Origin: Bacillota bacterium
GTDB lineage: Bacteria > Bacillota > Clostridia > Oscillospirales > Acutalibacteraceae
Direction: 5' to 3'
NCBI GenBank assembly: GCA_023458915.1
Contig: JAEWWM010000045.1
Span: 1-10,339, forward strand
Length of the DNA stretch: 10,339 bases
Below the pieces are notes generated by a model. The model saw nothing but the letters and a program-made list of their open reading frames with translations, was not told the DNA's origin and searched no databases. Each line of letters opens with the position of its first letter. The stretch's first letter is position 1. Made by a program: the position numbers and the translations under genes. Positions 3,583 to 10,339 of this stretch are shown in pieces.

Positions 3583-4344
3583 ATGAAAAATAATATAAAT
3601 GTATTGGGAAGGGCAATTTTAATTCCGTCCGGCGTTTTACTTTTTTTAGCTTTTTGGAATTCGAGCTGGACATTTACAAATAAACCCGAAAAATTTTTAG
3701 ATGATTATATTCAAAGCGCAAGTTCTTCAAATTCTCAAAATTCTGAGAAAAATAATGAAGAACAGGTTAATGAAACTACAAATGAACCAAGCGATAATTC
3801 AAAAAATAAATCTACGCAAAAAACAGGGGAAAAAGAAGCTGCGCCGAAAAATGGAAAAGTAAGTACTAGCGGAAATAAAAGTAGCAGTAGCATCTCAAAT
3901 AGTTCGCCCAATAGTAGCGGCTCTTCAAATGCAGGTAATAGCGGTTCTGCAGGTACAGGTAATCAACCCAGTTCAAATCAAAGTGCGTACGCGAGCGAAG
4001 TCGTAAGGCTTTGCAATGTGATTCGTCAACAGGCGGGAATGAACGTTTTATCGAATCAAAATACTAAACTGCAGCAAGCTGCAAATATTAGAGCACAAGA
4101 GATAATTCAGAATTTTTCTCACACAAGACCTAACGGAACTACTGCTTATACAGTGCTCAGTGAAGTTGGTGTTTCTTACAGGGCTTGGGGTGAAAACATA
4201 GCTTACGGTCAAAGAACGCCGCAAGAAGTCGTTGATTCTTGGATGAGCTCACCAGGCCACAAAGCAAATATTTTAAGTGCGAATTTTAAAGAGATTGCTG
4301 TTGGATTTAAAAATAATTACTGGGTCCAAGTTTTTATTGGTTAA
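3583..4344 (+). CDS. exported CAP-domain (SCP/YkwD-like) protein
   Basis: From the start at 3583 the product is 253 residues. A hydrophobic segment (about 8-27) follows a short basic N-terminus and acts as signal peptide or membrane anchor. Next comes a long Ser/Asn/Gly/Lys-rich linker (about 34-132) and then a complete CAP domain to the C-terminus. CAP signatures are visible: H-T-R-P-N-G-T, W-G-E-N-I-A-Y-G, V-V-D-S-W-M-S-S-P-G-H-K-A-N-I-L and the final Y-W-V-Q-V-F strand. Bacterial CAP proteins of this type are secreted or wall-associated, and several are spore proteins; the biochemical role is unknown. Start choice is uncertain: ATG 3583 has a weak GAGTGAT upstream, while TTG 3535 and ATG 3571 have no ribosome site. 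Its last 11 bases overlap the convergent holA end. Confidence 0.85.
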   Translation: MKNNINVLGRAILIPSGVLLFLAFWNSSWTFTNKPEKFLDDYIQSASSSNSQNSEKNNEEQVNETTNEPSDNSKNKSTQKTGEKEAAPKNGKVSTSGNKSSSSISNSSPNSSGSSNAGNSGSAGTGNQPSSNQSAYASEVVRLCNVIRQQAGMNVLSNQNTKLQQAANIRAQEIIQNFSHTRPNGTTAYTVLSEVGVSYRAWGENIAYGQRTPQEVVDSWMSSPGHKANILSANFKEIAVGFKNNYWVQVFIG

Positions 4345-5368
4345 TTTTTATTAAGTTAGCTATAGTCTGGGATAAAACCAGCTTGGGATCAAGTGTTGTG
4401 CTTTTTAACTTTAAATCTGTTTCGAGTAGATATTTTAAGCACTGTTTTATGTTGGATGCATCTATGTTATGGCAGTATTTTTCTGCATTTTTTAAGCGAA
4501 ATTCTTTATTTTTATAATCAAAAATTTGAGTAAGTTCTGATTGTTTATTTTTTTCGCCAAATATTTTAACTCTGTATATATCAATAAAATCAGCGCTGAT
4601 TGCTGCTAAAATAGGTATTGCGTCTTCTTTTTGCTCCATTAATTCATCCAAAACTTTAAAAGCTTTTTTTGCGTCTTTCAATAGAATTGCTTTAGGCAGC
4701 TCAAAGATTTTGGTTTTTGTTTTTGAGCCGGAAATAATCTTAAGCGAATTTTCTGTAATAGTATCGCTGCTTTCGAATTCGCAAATTTTTTTAATTTCGT
4801 TTTTAAGTGCTGTAAGGCTATGATTTATACACATTGATTTTATTATTTTCGCGTATTCTTCAGGTAAATTTTTACCATGTTCTTTTTTTGCCCAAAAAAT
4901 TAGCTGTTTTTCAATTGGAATATCTTTTTTTGAAAAATTTGATATAACACCGTTTTTTAAAATAGTTTTTTGAATTTTTTTGAAGTTTGTGCTGCTTTTC
5001 GTTCCTGTTATTTCTGATAATTGACTTATTATTAAATTCGAAAAATCGGGTATATCCGAAATTATTTTTATAAAATTTTCTGTTTCGTTTGGTTTCCATA
5101 AATCTAGCGGTAGATCATGAATAATTACGCATTTTTTTGCAGATTTGATTGGAAGTGTTTCCAAAGCTACTGAAAGTTCACTTAAATTTAAATTTTCTTC
5201 AGTAAAAATAGAAATATCAAAATCGCTGTAATTTTCGCCAAGAATTTTATCGCAGAGTAATTTTTCAAAATACTCCACAATATATTCTTCACCGCTTAAA
5301 AAATAAATTTTATGAAAATTTTCTGAAGATACGTTTTTTTTTAGTTCACTGTAATTCATTTCTGGCAT
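4334..5368 (-). CDS. holA: DNA polymerase III delta subunit
   Basis: The product is 344 residues, the usual length for HolA. The N-terminus (K-I-Y-F-L-S-G-E-E-Y near residue 20) is typical: delta keeps the AAA+ fold but not a working ATPase site. The rest follows the family pattern, with S-G-S-K-T-K-T-K-I-F-E-L-P-K-A-I at about 210-225 and a helical C-terminal collar domain. Delta opens the beta sliding clamp within the clamp loader and is essential. The ATG at 5368 has AGGAGGT (5380-5386) 11 bases upstream, inside the last codons of comEC; the comEC stop is 3 bases before the ATG, so translation is probably coupled. comEC followed by holA is a conserved Firmicutes order. The 3' end overlaps the convergent CAP gene by 11 bases. 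Confidence 0.93.
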   Translation of the reverse strand: MPEMNYSELKKNVSSENFHKIYFLSGEEYIVEYFEKLLCDKILGENYSDFDISIFTEENLNLSELSVALETLPIKSAKKCVIIHDLPLDLWKPNETENFIKIISDIPDFSNLIISQLSEITGTKSSTNFKKIQKTILKNGVISNFSKKDIPIEKQLIFWAKKEHGKNLPEEYAKIIKSMCINHSLTALKNEIKKICEFESSDTITENSLKIISGSKTKTKIFELPKAILLKDAKKAFKVLDELMEQKEDAIPILAAISADFIDIYRVKIFGEKNKQSELTQIFDYKNKEFRLKNAEKYCHNIDASNIKQCLKYLLETDLKLKSTTLDPKLVLSQTIANLIKINQ

Positions 5369-5371
5369 GGT

Positions 5372-7603
5372 TTATAAAGACCTCCTGATGCTGTATTTTC
5401 CGCCTGAATCAATGCTGATGTAGATTCGCCCTTGTTGCGCGCAGGAAAATGTATTTTTGCTGCTTGAAATTAGTTTCGTTGCATTTATTTCTGAATCAGT
5501 TTTGTTCATTGAAATAATGTAATTTTTCGAATTTATTTTTTGGTAATTAACAGGCAACCCATTTATAATTAAAAAATCGCAATTCTTAAAATTTTCTGGT
5601 ATGTCATCGGCATTTCCTCCGTTTGCGATTATTAAAAATTTAATGTCAGAAATCGTAAATCCGATATAAGTGTGCTCGTTAATTTCAAAAGTTTCTACCT
5701 GAACGTCTTCCCAAAATGCCGACTTTAAATTGCCACTAAAATAGATTGGGTTTGTCCGCGTTTTTTCAATATTAAGTTCTGCACTATTTTTTGTAGATAA
5801 AGATGTAGTCTTTGGAGAATAAGTTTCGAGAATATTCTGAGCAAAAGTTTTGTTACTATCAGTCAAAATGGGTATGCTTAAATAATCTATATCTTTAACA
5901 TAGGACTGCGAAAGATAGTTTTCAATATCTGTAGTACTGGAATTTTCGCTGAGGCATAAAATTGCCGCGCGTTTGCTGTTTTTTGAAATCACAAATCCAA
6001 TTCCATCAGAAACATTAAGTACTGTAGCGTCAGTTACATTCCTTTTGTTTATTTGGTAGGTAAAAGCACTGAAAAACGCAAGATTTAACGATAAAATTGT
6101 TATAAATTTAAAAGATTTTTTTAAATTTTTCGCATAAAGTCCTATTGCAATGAAAAATAAAATGAAGGCTATGGAAAGATTTGCGATTCCATAATCGAGC
6201 GAAATCATCGCAAATGGAATTTTGCTTAAAAGATTTGATATATAAATTATAATATTTGTGAGAATCCCGCACAAGAGGGCAGGAGGATAAACAATAACTG
6301 TAGGTGCGTCCAGAATGCTCAAAATATTTACGATAAGCGACAAATTAAGCATAATGGTGACTGGTGGAATTAAAATTATGTTTGAGATTGGGGAAATTAT
6401 TGAAGTTTTTCTAAAAAACCAAGCAAGCACGGGTAAAGTAAACGCCCAAGCGGATAAACTCACCGAAATACTTGCAATTATATAATTTATAATTTTATTT
6501 TCTTTAAAATTTATTTTTTTAAGTTTATTTTTTAAAAAATCATCTATATTTTTATATAAAATTATTATTCCAAGAGTTGAAAGAAAACTCAGCCAAAGAC
6601 CAATGTCAAGCGCTGAATTTGGGCTGAAAGCACAAATCAAAAGAACTGCAATCCCCAAAGAATTGAGTGAATCAGGTTTTTTAAAGATAGCCAAGCCGAG
6701 AAGGTATATCATTGCCATTATTCCCGCTCGTGTAACTGAAGGAGTGAAGCACGTCAGCGCCATAAAAATTAGCACTGCAACGGCAGATGATATCGCTGCG
6801 AACCTGTTTCCAAACTTTAATTTTTTAAATAGCCAAAGAAAAAACTGCGAAAGTATTGCAATATGTACCCCTGATGTTGCCAAAAGGTGAAAAACTCCAT
6901 TTGCTTCGAAGCTTGTCCTTACATCTTCTGGAAATTCATGCCTTTCGCCGAGCAAAATGCCGTTTATAACTGATGCAGGTCGAACAGGAAATAATCGTTT
7001 TGAAGCAGAAAGCATTTTTTCACGTAGTTTTAAAATGTAGTAGTAGGGTGGGATTTTTTCAGGTTTTTGCGTGAAATTTTCTTCGTAGTTGTATAAAAAT
7101 GCATTAATGTAAATATTTTTTGCTCTATAATAAATTTCAGAGTCAAATGCAGGATTATTTTGCGGAACATAAAAATGAACGCTGCCTGTGAATTTATCAT
7201 AAATATTGCCTTCGATTGCTTCGGGCGACGTAAGTTTTATTTTAAAAGGCTTGATTTTTTCTTTATTTAAATTTTCGACTTTTATGGTGTAGTTATACCT
7301 GTTATTTTTTTTGTAAGGAATATCGAAAATAGTTCCTGAAATTACTGCATCTGTTTCGTCGAAAGTTTTAATGGGTTGTATATTTAGGTTTAGATTTATA
7401 AAATAAACCGAAACTGCCGCTACGCCGGTTAAAAAAGCAATCGGAAAGACTTTATTTTTCCTGCTGTTTTTAATTATTAAAGATGCAAAAAATAAAGCCA
7501 AAAACATCGCAAAAATGTATGGCAAAATTTTTTCAGGTATAAAAGCCAAAAACGCTAACATCGTAAAATAGCAAAAGCCTATTAAAGCAAGCGGGCGCTT
7601 CAC
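5372..7603 (-). CDS. comEC: ComEC/Rec2 family DNA uptake channel protein with degenerate C-terminal domain
   Basis: The product is 743 residues. It has N-terminal membrane helices (1-75), a soluble OB-fold-like part (about 80-180), the Competence domain with the signature L-L-A-T-S-G-V-H (240-247) and many membrane helices to about 515, and a C-terminal region of about 220 residues. ComEC forms the inner-membrane channel for single-stranded DNA during transformation. In well-studied ComEC the C-terminal part is a metallo-beta-lactamase-like domain with D-V-G-Q-G-D and an H-x-D-x-D-H motif. Here these places read L-N-V-S-D-G-I-G (529-536) and L-S-I-P-I-L-T-D-S-N (576-585), so the metal site appears lost. 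The start is GTG at 7603, whose GTGA overlaps the upstream stop, implying coupling. comEA is absent from the window. Confidence 0.9.
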   Translation of the reverse strand: MKRPLALIGFCYFTMLAFLAFIPEKILPYIFAMFLALFFASLIIKNSRKNKVFPIAFLTGVAAVSVYFINLNLNIQPIKTFDETDAVISGTIFDIPYKKNNRYNYTIKVENLNKEKIKPFKIKLTSPEAIEGNIYDKFTGSVHFYVPQNNPAFDSEIYYRAKNIYINAFLYNYEENFTQKPEKIPPYYYILKLREKMLSASKRLFPVRPASVINGILLGERHEFPEDVRTSFEANGVFHLLATSGVHIAILSQFFLWLFKKLKFGNRFAAISSAVAVLIFMALTCFTPSVTRAGIMAMIYLLGLAIFKKPDSLNSLGIAVLLICAFSPNSALDIGLWLSFLSTLGIIILYKNIDDFLKNKLKKINFKENKIINYIIASISVSLSAWAFTLPVLAWFFRKTSIISPISNIILIPPVTIMLNLSLIVNILSILDAPTVIVYPPALLCGILTNIIIYISNLLSKIPFAMISLDYGIANLSIAFILFFIAIGLYAKNLKKSFKFITILSLNLAFFSAFTYQINKRNVTDATVLNVSDGIGFVISKNSKRAAILCLSENSSTTDIENYLSQSYVKDIDYLSIPILTDSNKTFAQNILETYSPKTTSLSTKNSAELNIEKTRTNPIYFSGNLKSAFWEDVQVETFEINEHTYIGFTISDIKFLIIANGGNADDIPENFKNCDFLIINGLPVNYQKINSKNYIISMNKTDSEINATKLISSSKNTFSCAQQGRIYISIDSGGKYSIRRSL

Positions 7604-8148
7604 GATTTTTCGAGTAAAGGCAGTGTATTTAAAAATATTATATCACTGCGCTTGGATGCATCTCCCTCAGCGAGTACGCACGCTTTTCCGGCAATTTTAC
7701 CGCCGGCTTTTTTTATTAATTCTTCAAGCGCAAGTAGTGACCTGCCTGTGCTTATAACATCATCGACTATTAAAACTTTTTTATTTTGTATGTTTTCGAA
7801 ATCGGATTCGGAAAGGTAAAGTTTTTGCACATTAGCGGTAGTTATGGACTTTACCTCAACGCATACTGGGTTTTTCATATATAATTTTTCGAATTTTCGA
7901 GCTACTATGTATTTTTTATTACTTTGCTTTGCCATTTCATAACAAAGCGGGATACCTTTACTTTCTGCTGTTATTAAAATATCAAATTCGGGGCATTTTT
8001 TTAAAAGTTCAGTCGCAGATTTTTCGGTTATTTCAACATCTCCAAACATTATAAAAGCGGCTATATTTAAACTATCGCTTATAGGGCATATGGGAAGTTC
8101 TCTTTTGCACGATGCAACGGTTATCGAAAATGTTTTTTCTTTATTCAT
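7600..8148 (-). CDS. phosphoribosyltransferase family protein (adenine PRT-like)
   Basis: The product is 182 residues. The type I phosphoribosyltransferase signature for binding PRPP is clear: V-L-I-V-D-D-V-I-S-T-G at 125-135 with the acidic pair Asp129-Asp130. Upstream are the stretches I-L-I-T-A-E-S-K-G-I-P (about 56-66) and Y-I-V-A-R-K (about 79-84), which match the adenine/xanthine PRT group. A role in purine salvage is likely; the base used cannot be told from sequence. I leave the symbol apt out because this clostridial group is distinct from the classic enzyme. ATG 8148 is the start: AAGGTGG lies about 11 bases upstream and overlaps an in-frame GTG at 8163. The stop overlaps the comEC start, and the HIT gene is 40 bases upstream, so it sits in one operon. 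Confidence 0.88.
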   Translation of the reverse strand: MNKEKTFSITVASCKRELPICPISDSLNIAAFIMFGDVEITEKSATELLKKCPEFDILITAESKGIPLCYEMAKQSNKKYIVARKFEKLYMKNPVCVEVKSITTANVQKLYLSESDFENIQNKKVLIVDDVISTGRSLLALEELIKKAGGKIAGKACVLAEGDASKRSDIIFLNTLPLLEKS

Positions 8149-8188
8149 ATGGTTCAATACCACCTTGAATTTGTGTTAGGTGTAAGAT

Positions 8189-8527
8189 TTAACCTGGCGG
8201 CCATTCGAGTTTCCTCCCGGCAAGAACATGAAAATGCAGATGATTTACGGTTTGCCCGCCGTCCTCACCGCAGTTATTCACAATTCTAAATCCGTTTTTT
8301 AAATTTAAATTTGCGCTAAGATTTGCAATTTTTTTGAATATATGTGCGATAATATTGCAGTTTTCTTCCGTTATATCGTTTGCGGATGCAATATGCTCTT
8401 TCGGAATAACTAAAACATGCACCGGCGCTTTAGGGTCTAAATCTTTAAACATCATAATTTTTTCATCTTCATATATAGTTTCTGAAGGGATTTGTTTATT
8501 CGCTATTTTACAAAAAATACAGTCCAT
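8189..8527 (-). CDS. HIT family nucleotide-binding hydrolase (HINT-like)
   Basis: The product is 112 residues, the normal length for HINT proteins. It starts M-D-C-I-F-C-K-I with the two Cys of the family's zinc-binding N-terminus, has the P-V-H-V-L-V-I-P-K strand, and ends with the histidine triad H96-L-H98-F-H100 followed by W-P-P-G. HINT enzymes hydrolyse purine nucleoside phosphoramidates and aminoacyl-AMP; the middle His is the nucleophile. The start at 8527 has AAGGAGA 5 bases upstream; a longer in-frame start at 8632 would include the promoter sequence. It is the first gene of the operon HIT - phosphoribosyltransferase - comEC - holA. Confidence 0.93.
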   Translation of the reverse strand: MDCIFCKIANKQIPSETIYEDEKIMMFKDLDPKAPVHVLVIPKEHIASANDITEENCNIIAHIFKKIANLSANLNLKNGFRIVNNCGEDGGQTVNHLHFHVLAGRKLEWPPG

Positions 8528-8570
8528 ATTTTTCTCCTTGAAATTAAGTTTATATCTAATGCAAAAATCC

Positions 8571-8599
8571 ATTTTATAGGTGAGGTTTATTTCTGTCAA
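8571..8599 (-). promoter_or_regulatory. operon promoter upstream of the HIT gene
   Basis: On the minus strand TTGACA (8594-8599), exactly 17 bases and TAAAAT (8571-8576). The start codon lies 44 bases beyond the -10. It probably drives the whole four-gene operon down to holA. Confidence 0.75.
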
Positions 8600-8639
8600 T
8601 GTTATTTGGAAAATCTCGGTAGATTTTACCATGCAATTA

Positions 8640-8648
8640 TGCTATAAT
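8640..8648 (+). promoter_or_regulatory. extended -10 promoter of the protease gene
   Basis: TGCTATAAT is a perfect extended -10 element, 28 bases before the ATG at 8677. No good -35 is seen at 16-18 bases, which fits extended -10 promoters. It is divergent from the operon promoter, with about 40 bases between the two. Confidence 0.65.
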
Positions 8649-8676
8649 TAATTTAGAATTTTAATGAGGAGAAATC

Positions 8677-10339
8677 ATGTTTAATAAAAAAATTAAGATT
8701 AAGCTTCTCTCGTTTCTTTTTGCATTATTAGCAATAGTTCCAAATGTTGTTGTTTTTGCTCAGTTCCCTGAGTTAAAGCAAACTGAACTTTCTGTTTTAA
8801 GCCAAGACCAAAAGCAAAATAATATTCATGGATTTTGTCTTAAAAAGACTTTATACTTTGAAGGACATCCTGTTTTTCAGTATCAGCATGAAAAATCAGG
8901 TGCATGGGCAATAGTTGAAAAAAACAATGATATAGATAAAAAATTCGAAATAAGCGTACGCACTCCTCCTGAAAATAATAAAGGGATAAATCATATAATT
9001 GAGCATTCTGTGCTAAATGGAAGTCACGAGTACCCTTATAAAAATATGATAATTGAGCTTTCAAAATACGCATATTCCACCTTTCTTAATGCGTTTACGC
9101 TCCCTACATATACTACCTACCCAGTATCGACCACAGACGAGGATGAGCTTGAATCCCTTGCTAAAATTTATACTAGTGGGGTGCTTCATCCTAATTTTTT
9201 AGAAAATGAAAAGATATTTAAAAAAGAAGGAATAAGATACGAATTAAATAAAGACGGTAAATTACTAGCAAACGGGACTGTATTTAATGAAATGCAAAGA
9301 AATAATGACTTGCTTGCGGAATTTATAAAAAGAATTTTCCCGAATACAGAGGGCAAGAATTTATACGGCGGAATTCCAGAAGAAATAATAACTCTTTCAC
9401 ATAAAGAACTTTGCGAAACTTACAAAAAATACTACCATCCTTCAAATATGCTCATCCACTTAACCGGCGACATTAATTATGAGAAATTTTTTAAATGGCT
9501 GAATGAAGATTACCTAAAAGGCTATGAAAAACAAAATGCAAAACCGGTAAAATACCAACATCAAAATCCGAAAAGATTAAAAAAATATGAAACTATACAA
9601 TATTACAAACCAGATGTAAATAAAAATATGGCTGATATAGTTTCAGCGTATATAATTTCTTCCGAAGATTACAAGGAAAGCGTAGAAAAGCTAAATATAA
9701 TAAGCTCTGTAATAAATAATCCCAATTCCCCGCGCAGTAAGTTTGTGAAAGAAAAAGGTTATATAGGCCTCAGCATGACTACACTCAGCTCTTTCTTTGA
9801 TCCAGTAGTTATTATAGAATTTTCTACTGATAACCCTGATTTAAAATCTCAAAAATCCACTGAAAAAACTCTGGATGAAATTTTTAATAAATATCCCATA
9901 ACACAAGTGGAAATTGACACGGCTTTTAAAAAAGAAATGCTCGAAAAAAAAATTATGTGCGAAACTCAGATTTATGAGAATCATGTTGATTCAAGTGATT
10001 TTATTATGTCGTTTATAAGGTTTAATGATCCTTGTTCCGCAAAATATTTTAACATTGACTCCAAAGAGAATATAATAGGCAAAAAAAAGGATGAACTCAG
10101 CGAAAAGAACATTACCGATGTAGTTAACAAATTTCTTTTGAAAAATAAAGGATTAATTACAGTTTTTACACCGACAGATAACCCTAAACTCAATCCCGCA
10201 AATAAGATAGAAAAAAAATTAGAATCACTGGAATCGCAAAAAGAAACACTTACTAAAAATTTCGAAGAACAAAAAAAGTGGGCAGAATCACCAAACAGTC
10301 TTGAAGATGCGGCGAGAATCAAAAGTATGTTCAAAAAGC
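8677..10339 (+). CDS. secreted M16C family metalloprotease (PreP-like), 3' truncated by the window
   Basis: The frame is open for 554 codons to the window end. Start ATG 8677 has GAGGAG 5-6 bases upstream. Residues 1-28 are a signal peptide (basic N-terminus, hydrophobic core, likely cleavage after V-V-F-A). The inverted zinc motif H-x-x-E-H is His106-I-I-Glu109-His110 in the context E-H-S-V-L-N-G-S, and the third ligand is Glu205 in F-N-E-M. The 95-residue gap from His110 to Glu205 is that of presequence proteases (M16C), longer than in M16A/B. The second half holds the non-catalytic M16 repeat and the start of the Lys/Glu-rich inter-lobe hairpin (about 505-545). Full-length relatives have about 970 residues, so the C-terminal catalytically silent half lies outside. 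The family degrades unfolded peptides in a closed chamber; export would make it act on extracellular or wall-side peptides. Confidence 0.93.
   Translation, partial: MFNKKIKIKLLSFLFALLAIVPNVVVFAQFPELKQTELSVLSQDQKQNNIHGFCLKKTLYFEGHPVFQYQHEKSGAWAIVEKNNDIDKKFEISVRTPPENNKGINHIIEHSVLNGSHEYPYKNMIIELSKYAYSTFLNAFTLPTYTTYPVSTTDEDELESLAKIYTSGVLHPNFLENEKIFKKEGIRYELNKDGKLLANGTVFNEMQRNNDLLAEFIKRIFPNTEGKNLYGGIPEEIITLSHKELCETYKKYYHPSNMLIHLTGDINYEKFFKWLNEDYLKGYEKQNAKPVKYQHQNPKRLKKYETIQYYKPDVNKNMADIVSAYIISSEDYKESVEKLNIISSVINNPNSPRSKFVKEKGYIGLSMTTLSSFFDPVVIIEFSTDNPDLKSQKSTEKTLDEIFNKYPITQVEIDTAFKKEMLEKKIMCETQIYENHVDSSDFIMSFIRFNDPCSAKYFNIDSKENIIGKKKDELSEKNITDVVNKFLLKNKGLITVFTPTDNPKLNPANKIEKKLESLESQKETLTKNFEEQKKWAESPNSLEDAARIKSMFKK

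Noticed and set aside
6603..6890. Plus-strand ORF inside comEC
   Set aside because: Antisense shadow of a well-supported gene.
9981..10334. Minus-strand ORF inside the protease gene
   Set aside because: The plus strand encodes a clear M16C protein here; the minus ORF is Ser/Phe/Leu-rich, as expected of an antisense shadow.
1..10339. CRISPR arrays and insertion sequences
   Set aside because: No regularly spaced direct repeats and no transposase-like coding sequence were seen on either strand.

Overview
The window looks like an AT-rich chromosome segment of an endospore-forming member of the Clostridia. The main evidence is a bofA gene (pro-sigma-K processing inhibitor) behind a yaaL-like DUF2508 gene, preceded by a sigma-E-like promoter. 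Strong AGGAGG-type ribosome sites, TTGACA/TATAAT promoters and the comEC-holA pairing also fit Firmicutes. Genus cannot be fixed from the sequence.

Layout. 1-123: the 3' end of an unidentified plus-strand gene. 180-714: yaaL-bofA on the minus strand. 917-1077: a complete single-gene tRNA-Thr(CGU) unit with promoter and intrinsic terminator. 1125-1930: two minus-strand genes of unknown function, one a small membrane protein and one a helical cytosolic protein with a long leader. 1931-2736: an accessory, gene-poor stretch that holds a GC-richer cluster of inverted repeats (2138-2251) and a compact locus (2392-2654) with the design of a type I toxin-antitoxin system. 2737-3252: a ferritin-like diiron protein whose base composition is visibly richer in GC than its neighbours. 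3583-4344: an exported CAP-domain protein that converges on and overlaps holA. 4334-8527: a tightly packed minus-strand operon HIT protein - phosphoribosyltransferase - comEC - holA, driven by a TTGACA-N17-TAAAAT promoter. 8677-10339: a divergent, secreted M16C (PreP-like) metalloprotease that runs off the end of the window.

The flanks (yaaL-bofA, the tRNA gene, the comEC-holA operon and the protease) look like core chromosome. The stretch from about 1930 to 3250 looks accessory. The most interesting object is the toxin-antitoxin-like locus. It has a 24-residue hydrophobic peptide with a basic tail, a Shine-Dalgarno site locked in a GNRA-capped hairpin, a bidirectional terminator directly after the stop codon, and a near-consensus antisense promoter converging on it. 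The inverted-repeat island just upstream remains unexplained. In the core part, comEC carries a C-terminal metallo-beta-lactamase-like domain that appears to have lost its metal-binding motifs.
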